A stretch of 28,027 nt of DNA. It comes from an uncultured Ruminiclostridium sp. (GTDB lineage: Bacteria; Bacillota; Clostridia; Oscillospirales; Ruminococcaceae). How positions within the stretch are numbered: the stretch's first letter is position 1; the number at the start of each line of letters is the position of its first letter. The position numbers and the translations under genes are program-made. The stretch spans positions 1 to 28,027 of the forward strand of contig CAKSIR010000012.1 of NCBI GenBank assembly GCA_934462775.1, in the 5' to 3' direction. The notes beneath the pieces are model-generated. The model ran no database searches. It was not told where the DNA came from and worked only from the letters and a program-made list of their open reading frames with translations. This document shows positions 1 through 8,307 of the stretch, piece by piece.

Positions 1-581
1 CCGCTCCTCAGCCTGCTCAGCAGACCGCTCCTCAGCCAATGCCGCAGCAGCCTGTTCAGCCTCAGCCTATGCCGCAGCAGCCTGTTCAGCCTCAGCCAAT
101 GCCGCAGGTTCAGCAGCCGGCTCAGCCTATGCCGCAGATGCCGATGCAGGCTCCGCCTCAGGATCAGCAGATGTACGGAGGCTATCCGCAGCAGATGTAC
201 GGCTACGGCTATCCGCCTCCATACGCATACGGCTACGGTCAGCCGCAGCCGATAAACGTACAGAACGCGCAGCTTCACCCGTTCGAGGGACAAAGCGTAA
301 ACCTTTCAGGCGAGCAGAAGGACAACCTTCAGCTGCTCATGGGCGTTCCGCTTCAGATTTCAGTTGAAATCGGCACCGCAAAGCGCAAGGTAAAGGACAT
401 TCTGGAATTTACCCAGGGTACGATTATCGAGCTTGAACGCCAGGCAGGCGCGCCGGTAGACGTTGTGGTAAACGGAAACCTCATTGCACGAGGGGACGTT
501 GTTGTAGTTGACGATAATTTTGCGGTAAGAATTACCGAAATTGTTAAATCAAAATTCATGGATTCATTAGGTAAGGAGTAA
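1..581 (+). CDS. fliY: Flagellar motor switch protein FliY/FliN, C-terminal part (5' end outside window)
   Basis: The reading frame is open from the first bases, so the start lies upstream. What is visible is a low-complexity Pro/Gln/Met/Tyr-rich linker (about 85 residues) and then a complete SpoA/FliN surface-antigen domain, beginning near the NLQLLMGVPLQISVEIG segment and ending in LGKE. FliN/FliY proteins form the lower C-ring, binding FliM and the export ATPase complex at the cytoplasmic face of the basal body. The long linker and the next gene being cheY favour FliY, which in Firmicutes carries an N-terminal CheC-like CheY-P phosphatase domain, over the short FliN. That domain cannot be confirmed because it would lie outside the window. 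The linker contains near-exact 30-bp tandem repeats. The RBS of cheY (AAGGAG) sits inside the last codons, so the two are probably co-translated. Confidence 0.9.
   Translation, partial: APQPAQQTAPQPMPQQPVQPQPMPQQPVQPQPMPQVQQPAQPMPQMPMQAPPQDQQMYGGYPQQMYGYGYPPPYAYGYGQPQPINVQNAQLHPFEGQSVNLSGEQKDNLQLLMGVPLQISVEIGTAKRKVKDILEFTQGTIIELERQAGAPVDVVVNGNLIARGDVVVVDDNFAVRITEIVKSKFMDSLGKE
39..128 (+). repeat. 30-bp tandem repeat encoding a Pro/Gln decapeptide
   Basis: Two near-identical 30-bp units (39-68 and 69-98, differing only in the last base) encode MPQQPVQPQP. A diverged third unit follows at 99-128 (MPQVQQPAQP). They lie inside the FliY linker, stay in frame, and the upstream frame continues with the same Pro/Gln composition. 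Such repeats can change copy number by slippage and so vary the linker length. Confidence 0.85.
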
Positions 582-587
582 ACAGAA

Positions 588-950
588 ATGGATAAGAAGA
601 TTTTACTTGTTGACGACGCGGCATTCATGAGAATGCTCATCAAGGATACGCTGACAAAAAACGGCTACACCAATATCCTTGAAGCAGCAGACGGCGAAAT
701 CGCCTGCCAGGTTTTTGACGCGGAAAACCCGGATTTGGTTATCATGGACATCACAATGCCTAACAAGACAGGTATTGAGGCTCTCGCAGAAATCAAGTCG
801 AAGCACCCTGCCGCAAAGGTTATCATGTGCTCTGCAATGGGTCAGGAAGCAATGGTTGTAGAAGCAATCAAGCTCGGCGCTCTCGACTTTATCGTAAAGC
901 CTTTCAAGCCGGACAGAATCTTACAGACAGTTACAAAGATTCTTGGTTAA
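588..950 (+). CDS. cheY: Chemotaxis response regulator CheY
   Basis: A stand-alone 120-residue receiver domain, the normal CheY length. The acidic pair D9/D10, the phosphoacceptor D54 (in VIMDITMP), the switch hydroxyl S82 (in MCSAMG) and K104 (in IVKPF) are all in place. There is no output domain. Phospho-CheY made by CheA binds the flagellar switch to change rotation; in Firmicutes CheY-P is the counter-clockwise (smooth swimming) signal and is dephosphorylated by FliY and CheC, both encoded in this cluster. The ATG at 588 follows an AAGGAG at 573-578. The position between fliY and fliO matches the Bacillus fla/che operon. S82 where many CheYs have Thr is a conservative change. Confidence 0.95.
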   Translation: MDKKILLVDDAAFMRMLIKDTLTKNGYTNILEAADGEIACQVFDAENPDLVIMDITMPNKTGIEALAEIKSKHPAAKVIMCSAMGQEAMVVEAIKLGALDFIVKPFKPDRILQTVTKILG

Positions 951-1051
951 TCTAATCGAATATTTCGGGAAAAAGAGGGGGAGGCAGAAGTAACATTTTG
1001 TCCTTTACCTCTGATTTCTGATTTATAAGGAATTTCTCGGAGAACGTTGCT

Positions 1052-1453
1052 ATGGATTTAATTCAGGTCATTCTTTCGCTCATCGGCGTAATCGGACTGA
1101 TAATAATGCTTATTTACGCTATGCGGAAGCTTACAAAGCGCGTATCCGTCATCGGCGGAAACCGTCTTAAGGTGCTTGACCGAATCAGCGTGGGTCGCGA
1201 CGGAATGCTGCTTGTGGTCAGCGTCAGCGGCAAGCTTATGGTAGTGGGCGCAACTCCGAACCACATTGAGAAAATTTGCGACATTGACATCAGCGAGGAG
1301 GAATACACCGCTCAGCAGTCAAATCAGCCTGCGGAGGGCAGTTTTCTTGCCGCCCTTTCAACGGTAATCGCAAACAAAAAGAACGGAAAAACGGACGAAA
1401 CGGACAAGCCATTCAGGGAGGACGGAACAGACAATGATAAAGACGTTCATTGA
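1052..1453 (+). CDS. fliO: Flagellar biosynthetic protein FliO (FliZ-type)
   Basis: A 133-residue protein with one N-terminal membrane segment (about residues 4-23) followed by a small basic, beta-rich cytoplasmic domain (KLTKRVSVIGGNRLKVLDRISVG) and a polar, acidic, probably disordered tail. This architecture and the place directly before fliP are typical of FliO, an assembly factor that stabilises FliP during formation of the export gate. FliO is poorly conserved, so the call relies on topology and context as well as sequence. The upstream frame meets a stop (TGA at 1019) with no earlier start codon, which fixes ATG 1052. The end overlaps fliP by 20 bp, suggesting translational coupling. 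About 100 bp separate it from cheY, without a clear terminator or promoter. Confidence 0.85.
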   Translation: MDLIQVILSLIGVIGLIIMLIYAMRKLTKRVSVIGGNRLKVLDRISVGRDGMLLVVSVSGKLMVVGATPNHIEKICDIDISEEEYTAQQSNQPAEGSFLAALSTVIANKKNGKTDETDKPFREDGTDNDKDVH

Positions 1454-2480
1454 GGCATTCCGCCTTTACACAGAGCAAAAACGCAGCAAAAATCCGCCGC
1501 AGCTCCTTTCGGGACGAAAAAAAGTCGGCGAATACAGGAAAACCTGCATAAGATTCGCCGTTTCACTGGCTGTTACCGTTCTGCTGCTCTGCACCTCGTT
1601 CACAATCTACGCCTTTGCGGAAAATAACGGCGACAGCGCTGACGCTGCGTCGGCGGCAGCCTCGTCCTCAACCTCCCAGGGGCTTATTGAAACCAACCAA
1701 AACGACTCGGAATCGGCGATTCTTGAAACCAACCCCGACGCCGAAGCAATGCCGGAGGACAACTCGGTGCTGTATAACCTCATCGGCGTTGACGCGTCCC
1801 AGCCGCTGGAAGTAATTCTGCTTATCACCGTGCTTTCCCTTGCGCCGTCGATTCTGATAATGATGACCAGCTTTACAAGGCTTATCATCGTGTTCTCGTT
1901 CCTCAGAAACGCAATGCAGACCCAGTCTACGCCGCCTAACCAGATACTGACGGGGCTGGCGCTGTTCCTTACAATATTCATTATGTGGCCCGTTTTTACC
2001 GAAATAAACGAAGTCGCCTACCAGCCTTACTCAAGGGGTGAAATAACCACCATGGAGGCGGTTGAAAAGGCGGGCGAGCCGCTTAAAACCTTCATGCTTA
2101 AGCAAACAAGCAACAAGGACATGAAGTTCTTCCTCGACCTTCAGGACAGAGTGGTTTACACCGAGGACAGCGTGGATTCGGACAATCCCGTTGCCGCTGA
2201 CGTTGAGGAAATAACCCTTGTGAACTATCAGGACCAGCTTGGATTTGAGGTGGTTATCCCCGCTTTTATCGTAAGCGAGCTGAGCCGCGCGTTCCAGATG
2301 GGCTTTATGCTGTTTATACCGTTCCTTATTATAGATATTGTAGTATCCTCCACCCTTATGGCAATGGGTATGATGATGCTGCCGCCTGCCATGATTTCCA
2401 TGCCGTTCAAGATTATGCTTTTCGTGCTTGTCGACGGCTGGCAAATGCTGATAGGCACACTTGTTACCTCGTTCAATTAG
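1434..2480 (+). CDS. fliP: Flagellar export gate protein FliP with an extended N-terminus
   Basis: The C-terminal ~235 residues are a clear FliP: LYNLIGVD, then a hydrophobic helix leading to SFTRLIIVFSFLRNAM, QTQSTPPNQILTGLALFLT, a periplasmic/extracytoplasmic loop, and the C-terminal helices with FLIIDIVVSSTLMAMGMMMLPP. FliP forms the pentameric core of the FliP5Q4R1 export gate. At 348 residues it is about 100 longer than usual. The extra part is a ~40-residue basic cytoplasmic head, a hydrophobic segment at about 41-62 that looks like an internal signal peptide with possible cleavage after AFA, and a Ser/Ala/Asp/Glu-rich stretch at about 63-110. ATG 1434 has an AGGGAGG at 1415-1421 and no later in-frame ATG precedes the signal peptide. 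It overlaps fliO by 20 bp. Confidence 0.95.
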   Translation: MIKTFIEAFRLYTEQKRSKNPPQLLSGRKKVGEYRKTCIRFAVSLAVTVLLLCTSFTIYAFAENNGDSADAASAAASSSTSQGLIETNQNDSESAILETNPDAEAMPEDNSVLYNLIGVDASQPLEVILLITVLSLAPSILIMMTSFTRLIIVFSFLRNAMQTQSTPPNQILTGLALFLTIFIMWPVFTEINEVAYQPYSRGEITTMEAVEKAGEPLKTFMLKQTSNKDMKFFLDLQDRVVYTEDSVDSDNPVAADVEEITLVNYQDQLGFEVVIPAFIVSELSRAFQMGFMLFIPFLIIDIVVSSTLMAMGMMMLPPAMISMPFKIMLFVLVDGWQMLIGTLVTSFN

Positions 2481-2501
2481 CGCTGAAAGGAGTTTGGGCA
2501 A

Positions 2502-2771
2502 ATGACGCAGGACCTTGTTATGGAAATATTCACGGCAGCGCTGACCCTTGCGTTCAAGCTTGCCCTGCCTATACTTGCGGTTGCAATGGCAGTCGGTCTG
2601 ATAATCTCCATTTTGCAGGCTGCAACGCAGATTCACGAGCAGACGCTGACCTTTGCTCCTAAGGCGGTGGTGGTCGCACTGGCGATTTTGGCGCTTGGCC
2701 CGTGGATGTGCAACCAGGTTATAGATTTCATGAACTACATATTCGAGCTTATGGCGACTACAGGTCTGTAA
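2502..2771 (+). CDS. fliQ: Flagellar export gate protein FliQ
   Basis: An 89-residue protein of two hydrophobic helices separated by a short polar hairpin containing QAATQIHEQTLTFAPK, the family hallmark. The length is exactly as expected. Four FliQ copies wrap around FliP/FliR in the export gate at the centre of the MS-ring. It starts at ATG 2502 after an AAAGGAG about 10 bases upstream, 21 bp after fliP, and is followed by fliR after a single base, so it sits in the conserved fliP-fliQ-fliR unit. Confidence 0.97.
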   Translation: MTQDLVMEIFTAALTLAFKLALPILAVAMAVGLIISILQAATQIHEQTLTFAPKAVVVALAILALGPWMCNQVIDFMNYIFELMATTGL

Positions 2772-2772
2772 A

Positions 2773-3570
2773 ATGGAACTTATAGATATATGGAACCTTA
2801 TCCTGTACAACTTTTACGGTTTTATAATCGTAATTGCAAGAATATCGGGAATATTCACGTTCAACCCAATTTTCAGCCGCGCAAACGTACCAAATCGGGT
2901 AAAGGCGGCAATGACGCTGGTGCTTTCGGTTATGGTGCTTGCAATGATGGGCAGCAATACGGGATATGTGCCGCTTAGCTTGGTGGATTTCATATTCACC
3001 CTGCTGAAGGAGGCGCTTATCGGTCTGGTGCTTGGATTTTTCACCAACCTGATCATGACCGTGTTCATCTACGCAGGCGAAATGATCGATAACCAGATAG
3101 GCCTTGCAATGGCAAAGGCAATGGACCCCAGCACAGGTATTCAGATGCCTGTTTTCGCAAATGTTTACTACTACATTTTTATATTATATTTTTTCCTTAC
3201 GGGCGGACATCTCAGCTACATAAAGCTGTTTGCAGCGTCCTACGATATACTCCCCATCGGCTTTGACTTCGGCGGGAGGACGGTTGACCTTACCTACACC
3301 ATTGTGGAGTATTTCGGAACGGTGCTGACCTTAGCGGTAAAGTTTGCCCTGCCCATAATCGCGGTGGAGCTTATCGTTGAGTTCAGCATAGGCGTTATGA
3401 TGAAGGCAGTTCCTACCATTCAGGTTTTCGTAATCAACTTCCAGCTTAAAATACTGGTAGGTCTGGTAATGCTGATTGCCTGCGCAGCGCCGATGTCAAC
3501 CTATATTGACGATCTGATGAACATACTTTTCTCAAATCTTGCAAGCGCCGTTTCCATGATGGGAGCATAG
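2773..3570 (+). CDS. fliR: Flagellar export gate protein FliR
   Basis: A 265-residue multi-spanning membrane protein with the FliR landmarks: an N-terminal helix leading to ARISGIFTFNPIFSRANVPNR, ALIGLVLGFFTNLIM, the EMIDNQIGLAMAKAMDP segment, and a C-terminal VFVINFQLKILVGL. FliR supplies one subunit to the FliP5Q4R1 pore. It begins one base after the fliQ stop. No separate strong RBS is present, so translation is probably coupled to fliQ. FliR and FlhB are separate genes here, not the FliR-FlhB fusion seen in some clostridia. Confidence 0.96.
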   Translation: MELIDIWNLILYNFYGFIIVIARISGIFTFNPIFSRANVPNRVKAAMTLVLSVMVLAMMGSNTGYVPLSLVDFIFTLLKEALIGLVLGFFTNLIMTVFIYAGEMIDNQIGLAMAKAMDPSTGIQMPVFANVYYYIFILYFFLTGGHLSYIKLFAASYDILPIGFDFGGRTVDLTYTIVEYFGTVLTLAVKFALPIIAVELIVEFSIGVMMKAVPTIQVFVINFQLKILVGLVMLIACAAPMSTYIDDLMNILFSNLASAVSMMGA

Positions 3571-3581
3571 GGGGGATTTAG

Positions 3582-4682
3582 TTGGCAGGCGAAGAAAAAA
3601 CCGAAAAAGCCACCCCGAAAAAGCGCCGTGATATGCGTGAAAAGGAGGGCAGCGTCCTCCAAAGCAAGGAAGTCGGCGTTGCGGTTTCGGTTCTGGGATT
3701 TTTCGCGGGACTTGCCGTACTGGGGCAGTATATGCTCTCAATGCTTATGAACAGCTTCTCCTCAATGATTGCAAATGTGGGAAGCGACACTGAAACAAAC
3801 GTTGAGTTCTTCACAAAAATGGGCTTTGACATTATCAGAATATGCGTCCTTACAATCGGTCCTATCTGCGCAATGGGAATAATAATCACCATTCTCCCCG
3901 TTGCAGCGCAGACAAAGGGACTTTTCACGACCAAGGCGATGAGGCCGAAATTTTCGCGGCTGAATCCTCTCGAGGGCATTAAAAAGCTGTTCTCCGCCGA
4001 AGCGATCGTGGGAATTGTAAAGGGGCTTATCGAGGTCGCGGTTATCGGCGTGATCGTCTACACTCAGATACAAAGCCGCATAAGGGAAATTATACGGCTG
4101 ATTGACGCCGAGCCAATTCAGGGAGTCGCCTACACGGCGCAGACCGTTTTCAATATAGTAATGCTGATTGGAATTGTGCTTGTATTTGTCGCCGCGGGAG
4201 ATTATATTTTCCAGTGGTGGCGATTCGAGAAGAAGATGAAGATGTCCAAGCAGGAAATCAAGGACGAGTACAAGCAAACCGAGGGCGACCCGCAGATAAA
4301 GGGCAAAATCAAGCAAAAGCAGCGTGAGATTTCTCAGGCGCGCATGATGGACGAGGTCCCCAAGTCGGACGTTGTTATCAGAAACCCTACTCACTATGCG
4401 GTTGCGCTTAAATACGACCCAACAATTGCAACCTCCTCACCAAGAGTGGTTGCCAAGGGTGCAGACGCGCTGGCAATGAAAATTGTCGAGGTAGCGCAGG
4501 CAAACGATGTGTATATTACCGAAAACCGTCCGCTTGCAAGAGCGCTTTACGATTCGGTTGACATAGGAAAAGAAATTCCGCCCGAAATGTTCAGGGCGGT
4601 GGCGCTGGTGCTTACGGAAATGTACGCGGCAAAGGGAACAATGCCGGATATTCCGAAGGAAGCGCTGAAAAAAAGAGATTAA
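3582..4682 (+). CDS. flhB: Flagellar export switch protein FlhB
   Basis: A 366-residue FlhB: the N-terminal EKTEKATPKKRRDMREKG-like head, four hydrophobic segments, the LNPLEGIKKLFS loop, and a cytoplasmic domain with the self-cleaving NPTH motif at residues 268-271. Cleavage between Asn268 and Pro269 switches export from rod/hook to filament substrates. Translation starts at TTG 3582 with GGGGGA at 3571-3576; the next residues (AGEEKTEKATPKK) match the usual FlhB start, and there is no nearby ATG in frame that keeps them. The gene follows fliR by 11 bp and precedes flhA by 15 bp. Confidence 0.96.
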   Translation: MAGEEKTEKATPKKRRDMREKEGSVLQSKEVGVAVSVLGFFAGLAVLGQYMLSMLMNSFSSMIANVGSDTETNVEFFTKMGFDIIRICVLTIGPICAMGIIITILPVAAQTKGLFTTKAMRPKFSRLNPLEGIKKLFSAEAIVGIVKGLIEVAVIGVIVYTQIQSRIREIIRLIDAEPIQGVAYTAQTVFNIVMLIGIVLVFVAAGDYIFQWWRFEKKMKMSKQEIKDEYKQTEGDPQIKGKIKQKQREISQARMMDEVPKSDVVIRNPTHYAVALKYDPTIATSSPRVVAKGADALAMKIVEVAQANDVYITENRPLARALYDSVDIGKEIPPEMFRAVALVLTEMYAAKGTMPDIPKEALKKRD

Positions 4683-4697
4683 ACGGAGGGACAGCGA

Positions 4698-6779
4698 ATG
4701 TTGAAAAAAATACTCAGCAATATGTTTGCTGTCTTTGTTATTGTTATTATCCTTGCAATCATCATTCCGCTGAACGGTATCTGGAACGGTGCATTGCTGG
4801 ACTTTCTGCTGATACTTAACATTTCGCTTTCACTGGTTATTCTGCTTATAACCATGTACATAAAGGAGCCGCTGGACTTCTCGATTTTCCCCACCATACT
4901 GCTTATTACAACGGTATTCCGACTGGCGCTGAACATTTCGACCACCCGAGGAATTTTAAGCAGCGGCTACGCAGGCGCGGTTGTCGCCACCTTCGGCGAG
5001 TTCGTAATGGGCGGAGACGCGGTTGTCGGCTTTATTATCTTTATAATTATCGTACTCGTAAACTTCCTCGTTATTACCAAAGGCTCCGAGCGTGTATCCG
5101 AGGTTGCCGCAAGATTTACCCTGGACGCTATGCCGGGTAAGCAGATGGCTATCGACGCGGACCTTAACACCGGCGCAATCACCGATGAGGAGGCTAAAAT
5201 AAGACGTGCAAAGGTACAGCGCGAATCCGACTTCTTCGGAGCCATGGACGGTGCTACCAAGTTCGTAAAGGGCGACGCCATAATCTCCATTATCACCGCC
5301 CTTATCAACCTTATCGGCGGCGCAATTATCGGCATGGTAAACGGCGGCGACTTTGCCACCATTTTAAGCACCTACTCCCTTGCAACCGTCGGCGACGGTC
5401 TTTGCTCGCAGATTCCCGCGCTGATGATTTCCGTTGCGACAGGTATGGTTGTAACCAGAACCGCAAGCGAGGGCTCGTTCAACGACGACGTAAAGCGCCA
5501 GTTCACGCAGAACCCCACCGTTCTCAGAATTACAGGCATAGTCGTTATCGCGCTTATGCTTATCCCGGGCTTCCCGAAGCCGATTCTGCTGATTATCGGC
5601 GCTGCGCTTATTGCGTTCAGCTTCCTGCTTGCAAGAAATCAGAAAGCCGAAATGGCGGAGGCGCAGGCTGCCGCAGAGCGCAAGCAGCTTGAGGAAATGC
5701 GAAACTCCTCGGCGGTAGGCGACAACGAGTATTACCGCGACATTGACAACGTGTTCAAGCTGCTGAACGTGGAGCAGATAGAAATGGAGTTCGGCTACTC
5801 CCTGCTGCATTTGGTTGACGAAAAAAGCGGCGGAAACTTTATCGACCGCGTAGTCATGTTCAGAAAGCAGTTCGCGCTTGAAATGGGTATGGTAATCCCG
5901 TCGGTGCGAATGAGAGATAACCCCGAAATTAACCCGAACCAGTACGTTATCAAAATCAAGGGCGAGGAGGTTGCCAGAGGCGAAATCCTGGTTGACCACT
6001 ATCTTGCGCTGGATAACGGCGATGTTACCACCCCTGTGGAGGGCATCGACACAATCGAGCCTGCTTTCGGTATTCCCGCCCGCTGGATAAGCGAGGATAA
6101 GAAGGTAATGGCGGATATTGCGGGCTACACCCTTATCGACCCGGTATCCGTAATGATAACCCACCTGTCCGAGGTAATCAAGCAGCATTGCTACGAAATA
6201 CTCACACGGCAGGACGTAAGCACAATGGTGGAAAACCTGAAAAAGACCAACCCGACAGTGGTGAACGACGTTATCCCGAACCCCGTTTCCCTTGGCTATC
6301 TGCAAAAGGTGCTTTCCATGCTGCTTAAGGAGGGTATCCCGATACGCGACCTTGAAACGATTATCGAGTCGCTGGGCGACCATGTAAACGTGCTGAAGGA
6401 CATTGACGTGGCGGTCGAATACGTCCGTCAGGCGCTCAAGAGAACCATCACAAGACGCTTTGCCGAGGGCAATTCGCTGAGGGTCATTACCATTGACCCG
6501 CGGGTCGAGGACATGATAATGGCAAGCGTGAAAAAGTCCGACCAGGGCAGCTACCTGTCCATGGACCCCGAAACAATAAACAAAATCACAGGCAAGGCAA
6601 CCGAAGAAATAGACAAGGTAAAGGACGTAATTCCTACCGTAATAATCCTTACATCACCTATTGTAAGAGTATATTTCAAAAAGCTCATTGACCAGTTTGT
6701 GCCGGGAATAACCGTTCTCAGCTACGCTGAAATAGACAACTCCATACAAATTCAGTCAATAGGCAATATCGTAATATAA
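4698..6779 (+). CDS. flhA: Flagellar export gate protein FlhA
   Basis: A full-length 693-residue FlhA. The N-terminal half carries several membrane helices and the family signature around residues 139-159 (TLDAMPGKQMAIDADL), followed by AMDGATKFVKGD with D184, which corresponds by motif to the proton-coupling aspartate of the Salmonella protein. The C-terminal half (from about residue 330) is the cytoplasmic ring domain that docks chaperone-substrate complexes. FlhA forms the nonameric ring that converts proton motive force into protein export. ATG 4698 follows GGAGGG at 4685-4690. In most Firmicutes flhF and flhG come next; here a sigma factor gene follows after 13 bp. Confidence 0.97.
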   Translation: MLKKILSNMFAVFVIVIILAIIIPLNGIWNGALLDFLLILNISLSLVILLITMYIKEPLDFSIFPTILLITTVFRLALNISTTRGILSSGYAGAVVATFGEFVMGGDAVVGFIIFIIIVLVNFLVITKGSERVSEVAARFTLDAMPGKQMAIDADLNTGAITDEEAKIRRAKVQRESDFFGAMDGATKFVKGDAIISIITALINLIGGAIIGMVNGGDFATILSTYSLATVGDGLCSQIPALMISVATGMVVTRTASEGSFNDDVKRQFTQNPTVLRITGIVVIALMLIPGFPKPILLIIGAALIAFSFLLARNQKAEMAEAQAAAERKQLEEMRNSSAVGDNEYYRDIDNVFKLLNVEQIEMEFGYSLLHLVDEKSGGNFIDRVVMFRKQFALEMGMVIPSVRMRDNPEINPNQYVIKIKGEEVARGEILVDHYLALDNGDVTTPVEGIDTIEPAFGIPARWISEDKKVMADIAGYTLIDPVSVMITHLSEVIKQHCYEILTRQDVSTMVENLKKTNPTVVNDVIPNPVSLGYLQKVLSMLLKEGIPIRDLETIIESLGDHVNVLKDIDVAVEYVRQALKRTITRRFAEGNSLRVITIDPRVEDMIMASVKKSDQGSYLSMDPETINKITGKATEEIDKVKDVIPTVIILTSPIVRVYFKKLIDQFVPGITVLSYAEIDNSIQIQSIGNIVI

Positions 6780-6792
6780 AGGAGGCGGGAAT

Positions 6793-7530
6793 ATGGCAGG
6801 CGACCCAATGGAATGCTTCGCTGAATATAAGGCAACGGGAAATGTCAATCTGCGCAACGAAATTGTGCTGAAGTACATGGACCTTGTTAAGTACACCGCC
6901 ATTTCCCTCCGCAACACCTACGCAAAATACGCAGACGCAGACGATATAATCAACGAGGGCGTAATCGCGCTGATTAACGCGGTTGAAACCTTCGACCCCG
7001 ACCGCGGAGTAAAGTTTGAAACCTACGCAAGCCTTAAGGTCCGCGGCGCAATAATCGACTTTGTGCGCAAGCAGGACTGGGTCCCCCGTCAGGTAAGACA
7101 TTTCAGCAAAGAACTTGACAACGCTTACAATGCGTTATACAATATATTAGGGAGAACTCCCACCAACGAGGAGCTTGCAAAGCACATGGAGATTTCCCCC
7201 GAAAAGCTGTTAAAAATGATGGCGGACATGGCAGGGGCAATAACCCTCTCCTTTGAGGAGCTGCTCTACGAGGATAACTTCGACAATTTCGGCGAAACCG
7301 AATACGCCGATAAGGAGCTTTACGACGAGGAGCTGAAAAAGGTCATCGCCGACGAAATCGACCGCCTTAATCCAAAGGAAAAACAGGTGGTTGCGCTGTA
7401 CTACTACGAAAAGCTGAAATTCAGCGAAATTGCAAAGGTTTTGGGCGTAACCGAATCAAGAATATGTCAGATACATTCCAAGGCAATCATGCAGCTTAAG
7501 CGAAGATTGCAGGACTATTTAAGCAAATAA
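6793..7530 (+). CDS. sigD: Flagellar sigma factor, sigma-28/SigD family
   Basis: A 245-residue sigma-70-family factor of the FliA/SigD/WhiG group. Region 2 reads YADADDIINEGVIALINAVETFD and continues to FETYASLKVRGAIIDFVRKQDWVPR, typical of this group. A region 3 segment (LGRTPTNEELAKHM) and a region 4 helix-turn-helix (FSEIAKVLGVTESRICQIHSKA) follow. It would direct RNA polymerase to late flagellar and chemotaxis promoters of the form TAAA-N15-GCCGATAT. The start has a strong AAAGGAGG at 6778-6785. It lies in the same strand and probably the same transcript as the export genes. A match to such a promoter is found upstream of cheC at 9164-9190. The anti-sigma factor FlgM is not in this window. 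Confidence 0.95.
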   Translation: MAGDPMECFAEYKATGNVNLRNEIVLKYMDLVKYTAISLRNTYAKYADADDIINEGVIALINAVETFDPDRGVKFETYASLKVRGAIIDFVRKQDWVPRQVRHFSKELDNAYNALYNILGRTPTNEELAKHMEISPEKLLKMMADMAGAITLSFEELLYEDNFDNFGETEYADKELYDEELKKVIADEIDRLNPKEKQVVALYYYEKLKFSEIAKVLGVTESRICQIHSKAIMQLKRRLQDYLSK

Positions 7531-7553
7531 TCCACTTTTTGAAAGGACAAAAA

Positions 7554-8288
7554 ATGCTAAGAGGATTTTACAACGCGGCTCAGGGAATGATTGTCAAGCA
7601 GCGTGAGCTTGACGCAATTTCCAACAACGTTTCCAACATCAATACCGCAGGCTACAAAAAGGACGAGATAGTCACAAACACCTTTATGGAGGAGCTTATC
7701 CTTGTCAGCGGACGTACAAAAACGTCAGGCACCTTTGTTCAGACCTACGTTGACACAAGCAAAACCAACCTTGAGCAGAGCAACTTCGAGTACACCGAAA
7801 GCCGCTTTGACATGGCGATTTACGGCAACGTATATTTCAACGTAATGACCCCGAGCGGCAACGTTTATCAGACCAGAAACGGACAGTTCACCCTTGACGA
7901 CGAGGGTTATCTGAGCCTTGGCTCAGAGGGCAGGGTTCAGGGCGAAAACGGCGACATTTACCTTGGAACAGACGACTTTGTCGTTGACGTTGACGGCAAT
8001 ATCACAAGCGACAACGGAACATCCGACCGACTGCTGCTTACATATATTCCTTCGGACGCAGACGTTAAAAAAATCGGCAACAGCCTTTTCTCTTACGACG
8101 GAAACGAGGAGCTTCCCGCAGGCGAAACCTACGATATTATTCAAGGCGCTTTTGAAAAGTCCAACGTTGACGGAAACAAGGAAATGACCCAGGCAATAGA
8201 GGCTCAGCGCCTTTACGAGGCAAGCAGCAAGATTCTGAAATATATCGACGCAATCAATTCAAGTGCAAACGATATTGCCAAGCTATAA
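7554..8288 (+). CDS. Flagellar rod protein, FlgF/FlgG family (first copy)
   Basis: A 244-residue flagellar basal-body rod protein. The N-terminus has the rod/hook family signature (LDAISNNVSNINTAGYKKDE), the middle has the FlgF/FlgG-type NVYFNVMTPSGNVYQTRNGQFTLDDEGYL block, and the C-terminus has the amphipathic helix VDGNKEMTQAIEAQRLYEASSKIL that packs in the rod core. It is exported by the type III apparatus encoded upstream, without a cleaved signal. ATG 7554 is chosen because GAAAGG at 7541-7546 gives ideal spacing; an in-frame TTG at 7539 overlaps that RBS. It corresponds to one of the paired FlhO/FlhP (FlgF/FlgG) proteins of Bacillus. Assignment to FlgF or FlgG specifically is not possible by eye. 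Confidence 0.88.
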   Translation: MLRGFYNAAQGMIVKQRELDAISNNVSNINTAGYKKDEIVTNTFMEELILVSGRTKTSGTFVQTYVDTSKTNLEQSNFEYTESRFDMAIYGNVYFNVMTPSGNVYQTRNGQFTLDDEGYLSLGSEGRVQGENGDIYLGTDDFVVDVDGNITSDNGTSDRLLLTYIPSDADVKKIGNSLFSYDGNEELPAGETYDIIQGAFEKSNVDGNKEMTQAIEAQRLYEASSKILKYIDAINSSANDIAKL

Positions 8289-8307
8289 TAAATAAGGAGC
8301 AGATTCC

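Noticed and set aside
951..1051. Possible attenuator between cheY and fliO
   Set aside because: Short complementary segments (AGAGG/CCTCT, CAGAA/TTCTG) cross each other and no T-run follows; could be chance.
2031..2810. Minus-strand frame of 259 codons across fliP and fliQ
   Set aside because: Antisense to two certain genes, with His/Arg-rich low-quality protein and no start context.
5364..6383. Long minus-strand frame (339 codons) inside flhA
   Set aside because: Entirely antisense to a well-conserved gene, His/Arg/Leu-rich composition without a recognisable domain, no RBS. It is a shadow frame produced by codon bias.
7539..7553. TTG start for the first rod gene
   Set aside because: The TTG overlaps the GAAAGG ribosome site, and the ATG at 7554 starts directly at the conserved rod N-terminus.
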